From Promethearchaeota archaeon (GTDB lineage Archaea; Asgardarchaeota; Lokiarchaeia; Sigynarchaeales; SOKP01): a stretch of DNA of 12,817 nucleotides. The stretch is from the NCBI GenBank assembly GCA_019894735.1, contig JAGXOB010000039.1, positions 1-12,817 on the forward strand, given 5' to 3'. The notes under the pieces were generated by a model. It had not been told where the DNA came from, did no database searches, and saw only the letters and a program-made list of their open reading frames with translations. A program made the position numbers and the translations under genes. Within the stretch, counting starts at the first letter, position 1; each line of letters opens with the position of its first letter. Below, piece by piece: positions 6,138 through 12,338 of the stretch.

Positions 6138-7874
6138 ATGTCAAAAAGAATATTAAGAGTAGATATGACTAAACTTGAAGCGAAATTTGAGGACTTACCG
6201 ACAGATTTCGTTGCTTTAGGTGGTCGCGCTCTAACATCTACAATCGTTGCGAATGAAGTAGATCCACTTTGCCATCCATTAGGTCCAAACAACAAACTTG
6301 TGTTTGCTCCTGGTTTGGTGACTGGAACAAAAGCTCCAACTTCGGGGCGACTTTCGGTTGGAGCAAAATCTCCACTGACAGGGGGTATCAAAGAAGCAAA
6401 TGCTGGAACTAATTTCTCTCAGAAATTAGGGAGAATGAGGATAGCGGCAATAGTCGTCGAAGGAAAACACGCAGGAAACGATTATTATTTGTTAAAGATA
6501 ACAATGGATAACGTTGAATTTATAAATGCCAACAAATGGTTAAACAAGGGACTTTACGAAGTTTATAAGGAATTATTTAAAGATTTTGGGGATAAGGTAG
6601 GAGTTTGTGGCGTCGGCATTGCATCTGAAATAATGGGAGCTGCTTCGGGGATATGTTTTAATGATCCCGAAGGATTACCTAGTCGATACGCAGGACGAGG
6701 AGGACTTGGAGCCGTTATGGCTTCAAAGGGTTTAAAATTTATGGTAGTTGACGAAACTGGGGCGCCAGGAGTAGAAATTCTAAACCAAGAAGCTTTCGAT
6801 ATGGGAGTGAGGAAACTAAGAAATGCACTAACGAGCCACGATGTAACTAAACCAGGTGGAGGCCTTAACTCGTTCGGTACTAGTGTACTTGTTAACATTA
6901 TTAACGAGGCTGGTGGTTTGCCACAACGTAACTTTTCGTCTGGTCAAGACGATAGATCCGAAAAGGTGTCTGGAGAAGTAAAAGCTGAAGAGATTATGAA
7001 GAGAGGGGGCGTTCGTCCTCATTTCTGCAGTCCCGGATGTATTATCCAATGTTCTGAAGTATGGACAAAACCAGGTGGAAAAGATCCCGTGGGTGTATTA
7101 GAATACGAAAGCGTATGGGCACTAGGTCCAAATTGTGGAATTTATGATTTAGATATCATTGGAGAATTAAATAGAGCTTGTAACGATTTAGGTTTAGACA
7201 CAATTGAAGCTGGCGGTTTGATTGGAGTAGCAATGGAAGGGGGGTTACTTGAATTTGGAGATGGTAATGGAGCTTTAAAACTAATGGAAGAAGTTAAAAA
7301 TAAAACCCCAACTGGTAGAATTTTAGCTAACGGGACCGCATATGTAGGCAAAGCTTTTGGAGTAACCAGAGTTCCCGTTGTTAAAGGGCAGAGTTTACCC
7401 GCATACGATCCACGAGCAATAAAAGGAATAGGCGTAACTTACGCAACTACACCAATGGGAGCAGATCACACAGCAGGATATGCTATTGCTACTGAAATTA
7501 TGGGAGTTGGTGGAACGGCAGATCCTAAAGACACCAAAAAAGCAGATTTATCACGCAATTTACAAATTGCTACTGCTGCAGTTGATGCTACGGGGTATTG
7601 TCTTTTCATTGCTTTTGCAATATTAGATATTCCCGAAGGATTAGAAGGAGTCGTTGACACACTTAATGGTGTATTAGGAACAAGTCTTACGGTAGATGAT
7701 GTCCCTGGTTATGGAATGCAAATCATAAAAACAGAAAGAGAGTTTAATAAGGCAGCAGGTTTTACAGAGAAACACGACAGACTACCAGAATTTTTCTTAA
7801 AGGAACCTTTACCACCTCACAATGATGTTTTTGGTGTTACTGACGAGGAATTGGACAAAGTTTGGGGCGAATAA
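6138..7874 (+). CDS. Aldehyde:ferredoxin oxidoreductase family (tungstopterin, 4Fe-4S)
   Basis: This is a cytoplasmic enzyme that oxidises an aldehyde to the acid with ferredoxin, or runs in reverse, using W (or Mo) held by two pterins and one 4Fe-4S cluster. It has 578 residues, close to the family's roughly 600. Family landmarks from this start: GGRALT near the N-terminus, SGRLSVGAKSPLTG (about 69-82), AGRGGLGAVMASK (185-197), the cluster motif CSPGCIIQC (Cys297, 301, 305) with the distal Cys488 in DATGYCLF, GLDTIEAG (352-359), and YDPRAIKGIGVTYATTPMGA (423-442). The cluster spacing is CX3CX3C, not the CX2CX3C of Pyrococcus AOR. I chose the ATG at 6138 because AGAGGTGA (6126-6133) precedes it. 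An ATG at 6114 would add MSKNRGEI and could be used leaderless. Two MoaD-like genes follow in the same unit. The substrate cannot be assigned. Confidence 0.93.
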   Translation: MSKRILRVDMTKLEAKFEDLPTDFVALGGRALTSTIVANEVDPLCHPLGPNNKLVFAPGLVTGTKAPTSGRLSVGAKSPLTGGIKEANAGTNFSQKLGRMRIAAIVVEGKHAGNDYYLLKITMDNVEFINANKWLNKGLYEVYKELFKDFGDKVGVCGVGIASEIMGAASGICFNDPEGLPSRYAGRGGLGAVMASKGLKFMVVDETGAPGVEILNQEAFDMGVRKLRNALTSHDVTKPGGGLNSFGTSVLVNIINEAGGLPQRNFSSGQDDRSEKVSGEVKAEEIMKRGGVRPHFCSPGCIIQCSEVWTKPGGKDPVGVLEYESVWALGPNCGIYDLDIIGELNRACNDLGLDTIEAGGLIGVAMEGGLLEFGDGNGALKLMEEVKNKTPTGRILANGTAYVGKAFGVTRVPVVKGQSLPAYDPRAIKGIGVTYATTPMGADHTAGYAIATEIMGVGGTADPKDTKKADLSRNLQIATAAVDATGYCLFIAFAILDIPEGLEGVVDTLNGVLGTSLTVDDVPGYGMQIIKTEREFNKAAGFTEKHDRLPEFFLKEPLPPHNDVFGVTDEELDKVWGE

Positions 7875-7882
7875 CTTAAAAT

Positions 7883-8170
7883 ATGACTATCTTAGTGAAG
7901 ATTTTTGGAGACTTGCGGAAGAAAATTGAAGGATCGAATGTTACAAACTCATTACCATCTAATAAACATATTGAGAGCGATGGAATCCAAACTATTGCCG
8001 ATATTTTAAATAAATATGCAATTGAAAAAGAGGAAACAAGCCACCTTTTTGTGAATGGAACATATTCGGGATTTAATAAGAAAGTAAAAGACGGTGATAG
8101 AGTCGGTATATTTCCTAAGAATATGTCTCTATTATACAAATGGTACTTTACAAAAAATGAAGATGATTGA
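7883..8170 (+). CDS. MoaD/ThiS-like beta-grasp protein lacking the C-terminal Gly-Gly
   Basis: The 95-residue protein starts 8 bp after the AOR stop, so it is almost surely co-transcribed. It opens with a beta strand (TILVKIFGDLRKKIEG) and later has the turn FVNGTYSGFNKKVKDGDRVGIFP, the pattern seen at the end of MoaD and ThiS folds (compare the neighbour's VKNGDIVAIFP). It does not stop there at PPLAGG. It runs on with KNMSLLYKWYFTKNEDD and has no terminal Gly-Gly, so it cannot be thiocarboxylated in the usual way. It could be a structural partner of the AOR or a degenerate carrier. The last 14 bases overlap the next gene. The fold call is by pattern; the role is unknown. Confidence 0.75.
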   Translation: MTILVKIFGDLRKKIEGSNVTNSLPSNKHIESDGIQTIADILNKYAIEKEETSHLFVNGTYSGFNKKVKDGDRVGIFPKNMSLLYKWYFTKNEDD

Positions 8171-8408
8171 TCAAGACGAAGTAGTTGCAACTGTGAAATT
8201 TTTCGCTAATTTAAGGAGTATTGCTCCACCAAAAAAAGTAATAGCGTTGCCTTCAGGAAGTACAGTAGGCACAATATTAGATATGTTTAATATTTCTAAA
8301 GATACAAAATTGATAATTCTAATAAATGGTGCCCCACACCAAAAGAGAGAAACTTTCGTCAAAAACGGTGATATCGTAGCAATTTTCCCTCCACTTGCGG
8401 GAGGATAA
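8157..8408 (+). CDS. moaD: MoaD-like molybdopterin synthase sulfur carrier
   Basis: The 83-residue protein has the MoaD beta-grasp pattern: VKFFANLRSIAPPKKV at the start, LILINGAPHQ in the middle, and the end VKNGDIVAIFPPLAGG. The C-terminal Gly-Gly is the site that is adenylated and turned into a thiocarboxylate to donate sulfur to the pterin dithiolene. The ATG at 8157 (or 8163) overlaps the end of the preceding gene by 14 (or 8) bases, suggesting coupled translation; no clear ribosome binding site is seen. Placement after an AOR fits a carrier serving the pterin cofactor of that enzyme. A ThiS or tRNA-thiolation (SAMP-like) role is possible, but the PPLAGG ending favours MoaD. Confidence 0.85.
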   Translation: MKMIDQDEVVATVKFFANLRSIAPPKKVIALPSGSTVGTILDMFNISKDTKLIILINGAPHQKRETFVKNGDIVAIFPPLAGG

Positions 8409-8416
8409 TGTGAAAT

Positions 8417-8436
8417 TAAAAAGTTTTATTTTTTTT
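8417..8436. terminator. Convergent terminator between moaD and the GNAT cluster
   Basis: TAAAA-AG-TTTTA (8417-8428) is followed by a T-run ending at 8436 on the plus strand, which would end the AOR-moaD transcript. On the minus strand the same repeat gives a shorter T5 just after the acetyltransferase stop. The plus-strand T-run lies inside the Lys-rich C-terminal codons of the opposing gene. Confidence 0.45.
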
Positions 8437-9010
8437 CTTTATTTTCTTCTTTATTCTTGAAATCTATCCAATCTTCTTTGAAGAGCGAATATCGATATTC
8501 ATCATAGTATTTTCCATCAACATAACAACCCTTTTTAAATGTTGCTACGCGAGTAAAGCCATTCTTTTCAGCACACCGCCAAGACCCGATATTAGCAGAA
8601 TTAATACCGGCCTTAAATTTAAAGAGGTTCAGTTCGTAGAAACCGTATTCAATTATTAATTTCGTAGCCTCTTCTCCAATATTCTGCCCCCAATAGTCAG
8701 GTTCTCCGATTATCAAGCCCAAAAATGCTGTTTGAGCATACCAATCGATATCTGCAATTTCTCCAAAACCTATTGTCTTTTTATCTTTTTTATGCCATAT
8801 TTCAAATGTAATTTCTCTTTTGTATTTATTTTCTGATGGCTCGAACATTTTTTTCATAATTTCTATAGTTACTGGAATGATATTGCGAGAATATATGCGT
8901 ACCTTAGGGTCATTTTCCCATTTTACATAAAGGTTGACATTTTTGCTATTCAGCGGAACTAAATCGATGATTTCTCCTTCTATAAATACAGGAACTTGAG
9001 AATCGTTCAT
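8426..9010 (-). CDS. RimJ/RimL-type GNAT acetyltransferase, divergent copy 1 of 3
   Basis: The 194-residue protein is the last gene of a three-gene tandem family. It keeps the overall plan: an N-terminal FIEGEIIDLVPLNSKNVNL segment, KWENDPKVRIYSRN, and a C-terminal YVDGKYYDEYRYSLFKEDW. In the acetyl-CoA loop it has YWGQNIGEEA (106-115), where its neighbours have YWGKGIVGEA and YWGRGIIGEA, so the basic-Gly pair of the pyrophosphate-binding loop is replaced by Gln-Asn. The later PN-x-RSLRAAEKLGF motif is also changed, to ANIGSWRCAEKNGF. The frame is intact, so it is a diverged gene and not a pseudogene. It may have reduced acetyl-CoA binding or a new role. The C-terminus is Lys-rich (KNKEENKEKK). 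The likely acceptor is an amine or protein N-terminus; the substrate is unknown. Confidence 0.85.
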   Translation of the reverse strand: MNDSQVPVFIEGEIIDLVPLNSKNVNLYVKWENDPKVRIYSRNIIPVTIEIMKKMFEPSENKYKREITFEIWHKKDKKTIGFGEIADIDWYAQTAFLGLIIGEPDYWGQNIGEEATKLIIEYGFYELNLFKFKAGINSANIGSWRCAEKNGFTRVATFKKGCYVDGKYYDEYRYSLFKEDWIDFKNKEENKEKK

Positions 9011-9028
9011 AGATATATCAATTTTATG

Positions 9029-9640
9029 TTATTCTTTTTCGTTTGATTTAATCCAATCTTTCTTGAAAAGAGCAAACTTATGTACATCGTGATATTGCCC
9101 GTCAACGTACTGTTCTTCTTTAAATATTCCTTCTTTTATAAATCCTAATTTCTCTGCAGCTCGAAGGGATCTTTCATTTGGTGTGTAGATTCCTGCATAT
9201 ATTTTGTGAAAATTTAATTCATTAAAACCGTATTCAATCACCAATTTAGACGCTTCACCGACTATACCCTTCCCCCAATACTCAGATTCTCCGATTAAGG
9301 CAAAAATGTTCGCATTACGACCTACCCAATCGATATGACCAAATCCAATATTACCTATCGGACGCTTATCGGCCTTGTGGTATATAGTTAAGTCGAGAAA
9401 TTCCCTCATTTGTCCTCTTGGTACGGGTTCAGACCGCTTTTTTATTTCTTCTATAGTGCGAGGCCAAGCATTACGAGAATATCGGCGCACTTTTGGATCG
9501 TTGTTCCATTTACAAAACAGATCTACCCACTTAGAATTTTCAGCAACTAAGTCAATCGTTTCTCCCTTAATGAAAGGAAAGACTTCAATTTCTTTTTCTT
9601 CTTTTTTATCGTTATCTTCTGTCATGCTTACACTCATCAT
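9029..9640 (-). CDS. RimJ/RimL-type GNAT acetyltransferase, copy 2 of 3
   Basis: The 203-residue acetyl-CoA-dependent acetyltransferase closely resembles the next gene upstream (9656-10246) over the whole domain. FPFIKGE is followed by IDLVAENSKW, CKWNNDPKVRRYSRN, the acetyl-CoA loop YWGKGIVGEA (121-130) and PNERSLRAAEKLGF. The N-terminus is charged (EDNDKKEEKEIE) and probably disordered. Three Mets compete for the start (ATG ATG at 9635-9640, ATG at 9623-9625); the third matches the start of copy 3. It sits 15 bp after copy 3 and 18 bp before copy 1, so the three are probably one transcript. Enzymes of this shape acetylate ribosomal protein N-termini, polyamines or amino-group toxins; which one applies here is not visible. 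Confidence 0.88.
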   Translation of the reverse strand: MMSVSMTEDNDKKEEKEIEVFPFIKGETIDLVAENSKWVDLFCKWNNDPKVRRYSRNAWPRTIEEIKKRSEPVPRGQMREFLDLTIYHKADKRPIGNIGFGHIDWVGRNANIFALIGESEYWGKGIVGEASKLVIEYGFNELNFHKIYAGIYTPNERSLRAAEKLGFIKEGIFKEEQYVDGQYHDVHKFALFKKDWIKSNEKE

Positions 9641-9655
9641 TAAAATGTTCTATCT

Positions 9656-10246
9656 CTATAACTCATTTACTTTCATCCAATCTCTCTTGAAAAGTGCGAA
9701 TTTATGTTCGTCAAGATACTGTCCGTCAACATACATTGTTTCTTTTATAATCCCTTCTTTTTCAAATCCTAATTTCTCTGCTGCGCGAAGCGATCTTGCG
9801 TTAGGTGAAAACACTCCAGCGTAAATTTTGTGAAAATTTAATTCGGTAAAACCATACCTAACTAACAATTTAATAGCTTCTCCTATGATCCCCCGCCCCC
9901 AGTATTCTGGTTCTCCTATACTCCCGAATATATTCGCGTTTCGGTTCACCCAATTGATACGACCAAAACCAACAACACCTATTGGACACTTGTCGCCCTT
10001 GTGATAAATTGTAAATACAACAAAATCCCTCGTGTGTCTATCTGCTGGAGGTTCGAACCATTTTTTTACTTCTTCAAGCGTAAGAGGCCACATATTTCGA
10101 GCATAACGACGAACAATTGGATCATTATTCCACTTACATTGTAATTTTGCCCATTTAGAATTACCCGCAACTAAGTCAATTCTTTCTCCTTTAATGAAAG
10201 GAAAAACCTCTTCTTCATCTCGTTTTTTTTCTTCTGATTCTGTCAT
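9656..10246 (-). CDS. RimJ/RimL-type GNAT acetyltransferase, copy 3 of 3 (first in operon)
   Basis: The 196-residue protein is the promoter-proximal member of the tandem set. After an acidic/basic tail (TESEEKKRDEEE) come FPFIKGERIDLVAGNSKW, CKWNNDPIVRRYARN, the acetyl-CoA loop IGEPEYWGRGIIGEA (110-124), FHKIYAG and PNARSLRAAEKLGF (148-161), ending in YVDGQYLDEHKFALFKRDW. By eye it shares about two thirds of its residues with copy 2 and clearly fewer with copy 1. The ATG at 10244-10246 lies within the short inverted repeat ATGTTT-A-AAACAT (10245-10257). I see no ribosome binding site, so a short-leader or leaderless mRNA is possible. The acceptor is unknown. Confidence 0.88.
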   Translation of the reverse strand: MTESEEKKRDEEEVFPFIKGERIDLVAGNSKWAKLQCKWNNDPIVRRYARNMWPLTLEEVKKWFEPPADRHTRDFVVFTIYHKGDKCPIGVVGFGRINWVNRNANIFGSIGEPEYWGRGIIGEAIKLLVRYGFTELNFHKIYAGVFSPNARSLRAAEKLGFEKEGIIKETMYVDGQYLDEHKFALFKRDWMKVNEL

Positions 10247-10437
10247 GTTTAAAACATATAAATTATCGATTTTTTTCTGAATTTAATGCGAATAAGTAAT
10301 CTTTGGAGAAATTAAAGTTTTTCTTATTTTTGATTTAAACGAGTTTCGAACGGAAATTAACCATTTTTGATTTTCAACTTAATTTTTCTTCACAAATAAT
10401 ATGAAGCTATGAAAATAATGATTACAAATAGAATTAC
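10247..10437. other. Intergenic region, GNAT cluster promoter side
   Basis: These 191 AT-rich bases hold the upstream region of the acetyltransferase cluster and the 3' end of the MFS transcript. TTTATATG-like sequence on the minus strand (about 10257-10264) is too close to the ATG to be a normal TATA box; TTAAAT near 10281-10286 is a weak alternative. I see no gene or RNA here. Confidence 0.3.
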
Positions 10438-11628
10438 TTAAAGATATTCGCTTTTTACTTTACTGAACGCTGTAAGTATTAAAATCATAATTCCAATTAT
10501 TATAAACATGATATACAGGTTCCATTGTACAATGAGTCCCACGATTGGATACAAAATCGCCATTGAAATGCTTCCAAACATATTAATTGTGCTAAGAACG
10601 GTAGCTCTATTTTCAGATTCAATCTGCTTATTAATTCCATTTATATAGATAAGTCCTCGAGTGTATCCGAAACTAACAATAAGGAAGAGCATTAAAATAC
10701 CAAGAATGGGAATTACAGAAAAACCTAATAGAACAAATGCAAAACCAGAGATTATATTTACAATTATCAAGAGATCTTTTTTCTTATTAACTTTTTCAAG
10801 GAATCTTGGGATTAAAACATTAAATATTGCATTAAATACATTCATTGCTGCTAAGATAAAACCAAACAATACTATAGGAAGGTTGACAGCAGTTAGATAT
10901 GGCTGATAAGTCCAAAATAAAAGGTGAATAAGAATTTGCACGAATAATCTATCAAAACAAAGGATTCTTAAAATCTTGTTTTTTCTCAGCTCGTTAAAAC
11001 CATCCTTTAAAATTGTTAAGTATCTCGCGGTTTTCTCTTCTCTTTTAAATTTTGGCTCCTTATAGGTAAGTGAAGTAATAAAAGCACCAATATATATCAA
11101 TCCCAAACATGTCATTGTAAATTGCAATGAGATAAATCCTGCAATGATGGAACCTAAAGGTGCAGACATAACATTTGCGATTATATTTAATAAATGTCTT
11201 CTACCTATAACCTTTGTTAGTCTATCTTCTTCACCCATTGTTTTTAATGTGCTATAGATAAATGCTTCGTCTGAACCTGACGATAAAGCTATACTAAATG
11301 CCCAAAGTGTTTCAGCTATGAAGAACAGAACGATGTTTGGGTAAATACTGTATGTAAATGCAGCTACGACAACAAATATTGCAGATAAAACTAAAGCGGT
11401 TTTCCTACTCAAATAATCGGCGATAGCCCCAGAGGGGATTTCGAAAATAAAAATCATAAACATAAAATAACTTTGTAAAAGCATCATTTCAAAAAAAGTT
11501 AAACCACCCCACACAGTCATATACGGAAAGTAAACGCCCCGGACTGTATGAATGCCGAGGATAAATCCGAATATATAGAACTTCCAAATATTTGCTGAGA
11601 ATTTATGCTTATTTTCATCTTGGCTCAT
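10438..11628 (-). CDS. Major facilitator superfamily transporter
   Basis: The 396-residue integral membrane protein has about 12 hydrophobic segments in two six-helix halves. After TM2 comes the MFS signature EIPSGAIADYLSRKTAL (63-79), with the conserved Gly, Asp71 and Arg75-Lys76 of motif A; the E-x-P-(S/T)-G form is common in drug and small-solute antiporters. A basic central loop (EPKFKREEKTARY) divides the halves. There is no N-terminal signal peptide; the first roughly 14 residues are polar and cytoplasmic. The ATG at 11626-11628 is preceded on its strand by GAAGTGA about 7 nt away, a plausible ribosome binding site, and a TATA-like TTTATTATATAG lies around 11642-11652. It stands alone between the histone and the GNAT cluster. 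Substrate unknown; efflux is a reasonable guess. Confidence 0.88.
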   Translation of the reverse strand: MSQDENKHKFSANIWKFYIFGFILGIHTVRGVYFPYMTVWGGLTFFEMMLLQSYFMFMIFIFEIPSGAIADYLSRKTALVLSAIFVVVAAFTYSIYPNIVLFFIAETLWAFSIALSSGSDEAFIYSTLKTMGEEDRLTKVIGRRHLLNIIANVMSAPLGSIIAGFISLQFTMTCLGLIYIGAFITSLTYKEPKFKREEKTARYLTILKDGFNELRKNKILRILCFDRLFVQILIHLLFWTYQPYLTAVNLPIVLFGFILAAMNVFNAIFNVLIPRFLEKVNKKKDLLIIVNIISGFAFVLLGFSVIPILGILMLFLIVSFGYTRGLIYINGINKQIESENRATVLSTINMFGSISMAILYPIVGLIVQWNLYIMFIIIGIMILILTAFSKVKSEYL

Positions 11629-11771
11629 TTGAAATCACTTCTATATAATAAACCAGCATTTATTTTTTATTAATTTATTGGTTAGAGAGTTCGGGATAGT
11701 TCGCAGTTAGTTTCTTATTGAATTTAGTCTAAATATTATCTACAAAAAATTTAGTCCTCAGTTTGAGAATG

Positions 11772-11783
11772 AAAAAAAAAAAA
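11772..11783 (-). terminator. Poly-T terminator of the histone gene
   Basis: Twelve As on the plus strand give a U12 tract about 20 nt after the histone stop, a strong archaeal terminator. The rest of 11629-11804 contains only a repeated ATTTAGTC and the transporter's promoter. Confidence 0.65.
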
Positions 11784-11804
11784 TTATAAAAATTGAGTTT
11801 TATT

Positions 11805-12017
11805 CTACATTAATTTCATTGCCAGAGCCATATCATTATCAGTTAATTTCTTTCTACCGGCGTGACGAGTCATTTCAAGAGCTTTGTTTGTTACTGCTCT
11901 AGCGACTTTTTCAAGATAGTCGACTAATGCGTCAACAGCTTCACGAGCGACCATTTCAGCGCCGTTATCTTTCATTAACTTTCTAACGGGTGACCAGGCA
12001 AATACTTTTTTAGCCAT
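11805..12017 (-). CDS. Archaeal histone (HMfB-type)
   Basis: The 70-residue protein is a single histone fold that dimerises and wraps or bridges DNA. Three helices are readable: SPVRKLMKDNG (helix 1), a long central helix from about AEMVAREAVDALVDYLEKVARAVTNKALEMT, and LTDNDMALAMKLM (helix 3). The RHAGRKKLTDND segment is the family's hallmark loop and matches the HAGRKT of methanogen histones. Length is typical (66-70), with no eukaryote-like tail. A perfect GGAGG (12027-12031 on the opposite reading) lies 9 nt before the ATG, the clearest ribosome binding site in the window. Together with the long leader this suggests strong, leadered expression. The promoter carries a large inverted repeat (separate entry). 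Confidence 0.95.
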   Translation of the reverse strand: MAKKVFAWSPVRKLMKDNGAEMVAREAVDALVDYLEKVARAVTNKALEMTRHAGRKKLTDNDMALAMKLM

Positions 12018-12056
12018 TATTTTATTCCTCCACTTTTAATTTTTACTAATTTTTTG

Positions 12057-12100
12057 ATAAAGTTCACATGTATTACTTTGAACTTTATTATAGTATAATA
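12057..12100 (-). promoter_or_regulatory. Histone promoter with perfect 10-bp inverted repeat
   Basis: On the minus strand TATTATACTATAATA (12086-12100) contains the TATA element, putting the transcript start near 12066-12071. ATAAAGTTCA (12057-12066) and TGAACTTTAT (12079-12088) are exact inverted copies 12 bp apart, running from the TATA edge across the start site. The layout suits a repressor dimer that blocks initiation, or a hairpin at the mRNA 5' end. The distance from the expected start to the ATG is about 50 nt. Confidence 0.5.
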
Positions 12101-12328
12101 CTTCTTTCAAATATTTAAAACTTGCGTAAATTTTTCGATAGAATATGTTTCGGTTAATAATTTCATCCGATCGACAAAATTGCGATGTAAGAGAAGAAAA
12201 GCGATAAAGGTACTGCTGAGCCCTTAGATCAGAGATTTTTTTTTACTTTGAATAATGGCAGCGATTCAGCTAAATCCAGCTAAATATTAAACTAAATTAT
12301 TATTAAGAGAAATAAATTTAAACCAATT
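12089..12328. other. Gene-free stretch with an orphan plus-strand T-run
   Basis: Between the acetyltransferase stop and the histone promoter there is no reading frame of note. On the plus strand a TATA-like AAATATTTAAAA (about 12109-12120) lies about 115 bp before T9 (12236-12244), which follows a weak CTGA/TCAG stem. This could bound a short unannotated RNA. No tRNA, and no convincing box C/D or H/ACA elements, could be drawn. Confidence 0.25.
12267..12286. repeat. Tandem 10-bp repeat CAGCTAAAT(C/A)
   Basis: CAGCTAAATC is followed directly by CAGCTAAATA. It is non-coding, downstream of the acetyltransferase gene. Probably a slippage duplication. Confidence 0.6.
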
Positions 12329-12338
12329 TTAAACCAAT
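12317..12338. repeat. Perfect 11-bp tandem duplication across a stop codon
   Basis: TTTAAACCAAT occurs twice back to back, and the second unit contains the stop codon and last codons of the minus-strand acetyltransferase. Because the stop lies inside the unit, the duplication adds only untranslated sequence. Confidence 0.8.

Noticed and set aside
8094..8156. Longer N-terminus for moaD starting at 8094
   Set aside because: It would overlap the preceding gene by 77 bases and add residues outside the MoaD fold; ATG at 8157 or 8163 gives a normal length.
7876..8190. 104-residue minus-strand reading frame
   Set aside because: Antisense to the tailless MoaD-like gene, which fits the operon better.
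8426..9010. Acetyltransferase copy 1 as a pseudogene
   Set aside because: Key loop residues differ, but the frame is full length without stops or shifts and ends normally.
9375..9824. 149-residue plus-strand reading frame
   Set aside because: Antisense to two acetyltransferase genes whose protein motifs are strong; a shadow caused by similar codon use in the two copies.
12160..12225. Box C/D small RNA (GCGATG, GCGATAA and CTGA elements)
   Set aside because: The C-like boxes match only 5 of 7 positions, there is no D' box, and the spacing is wrong.
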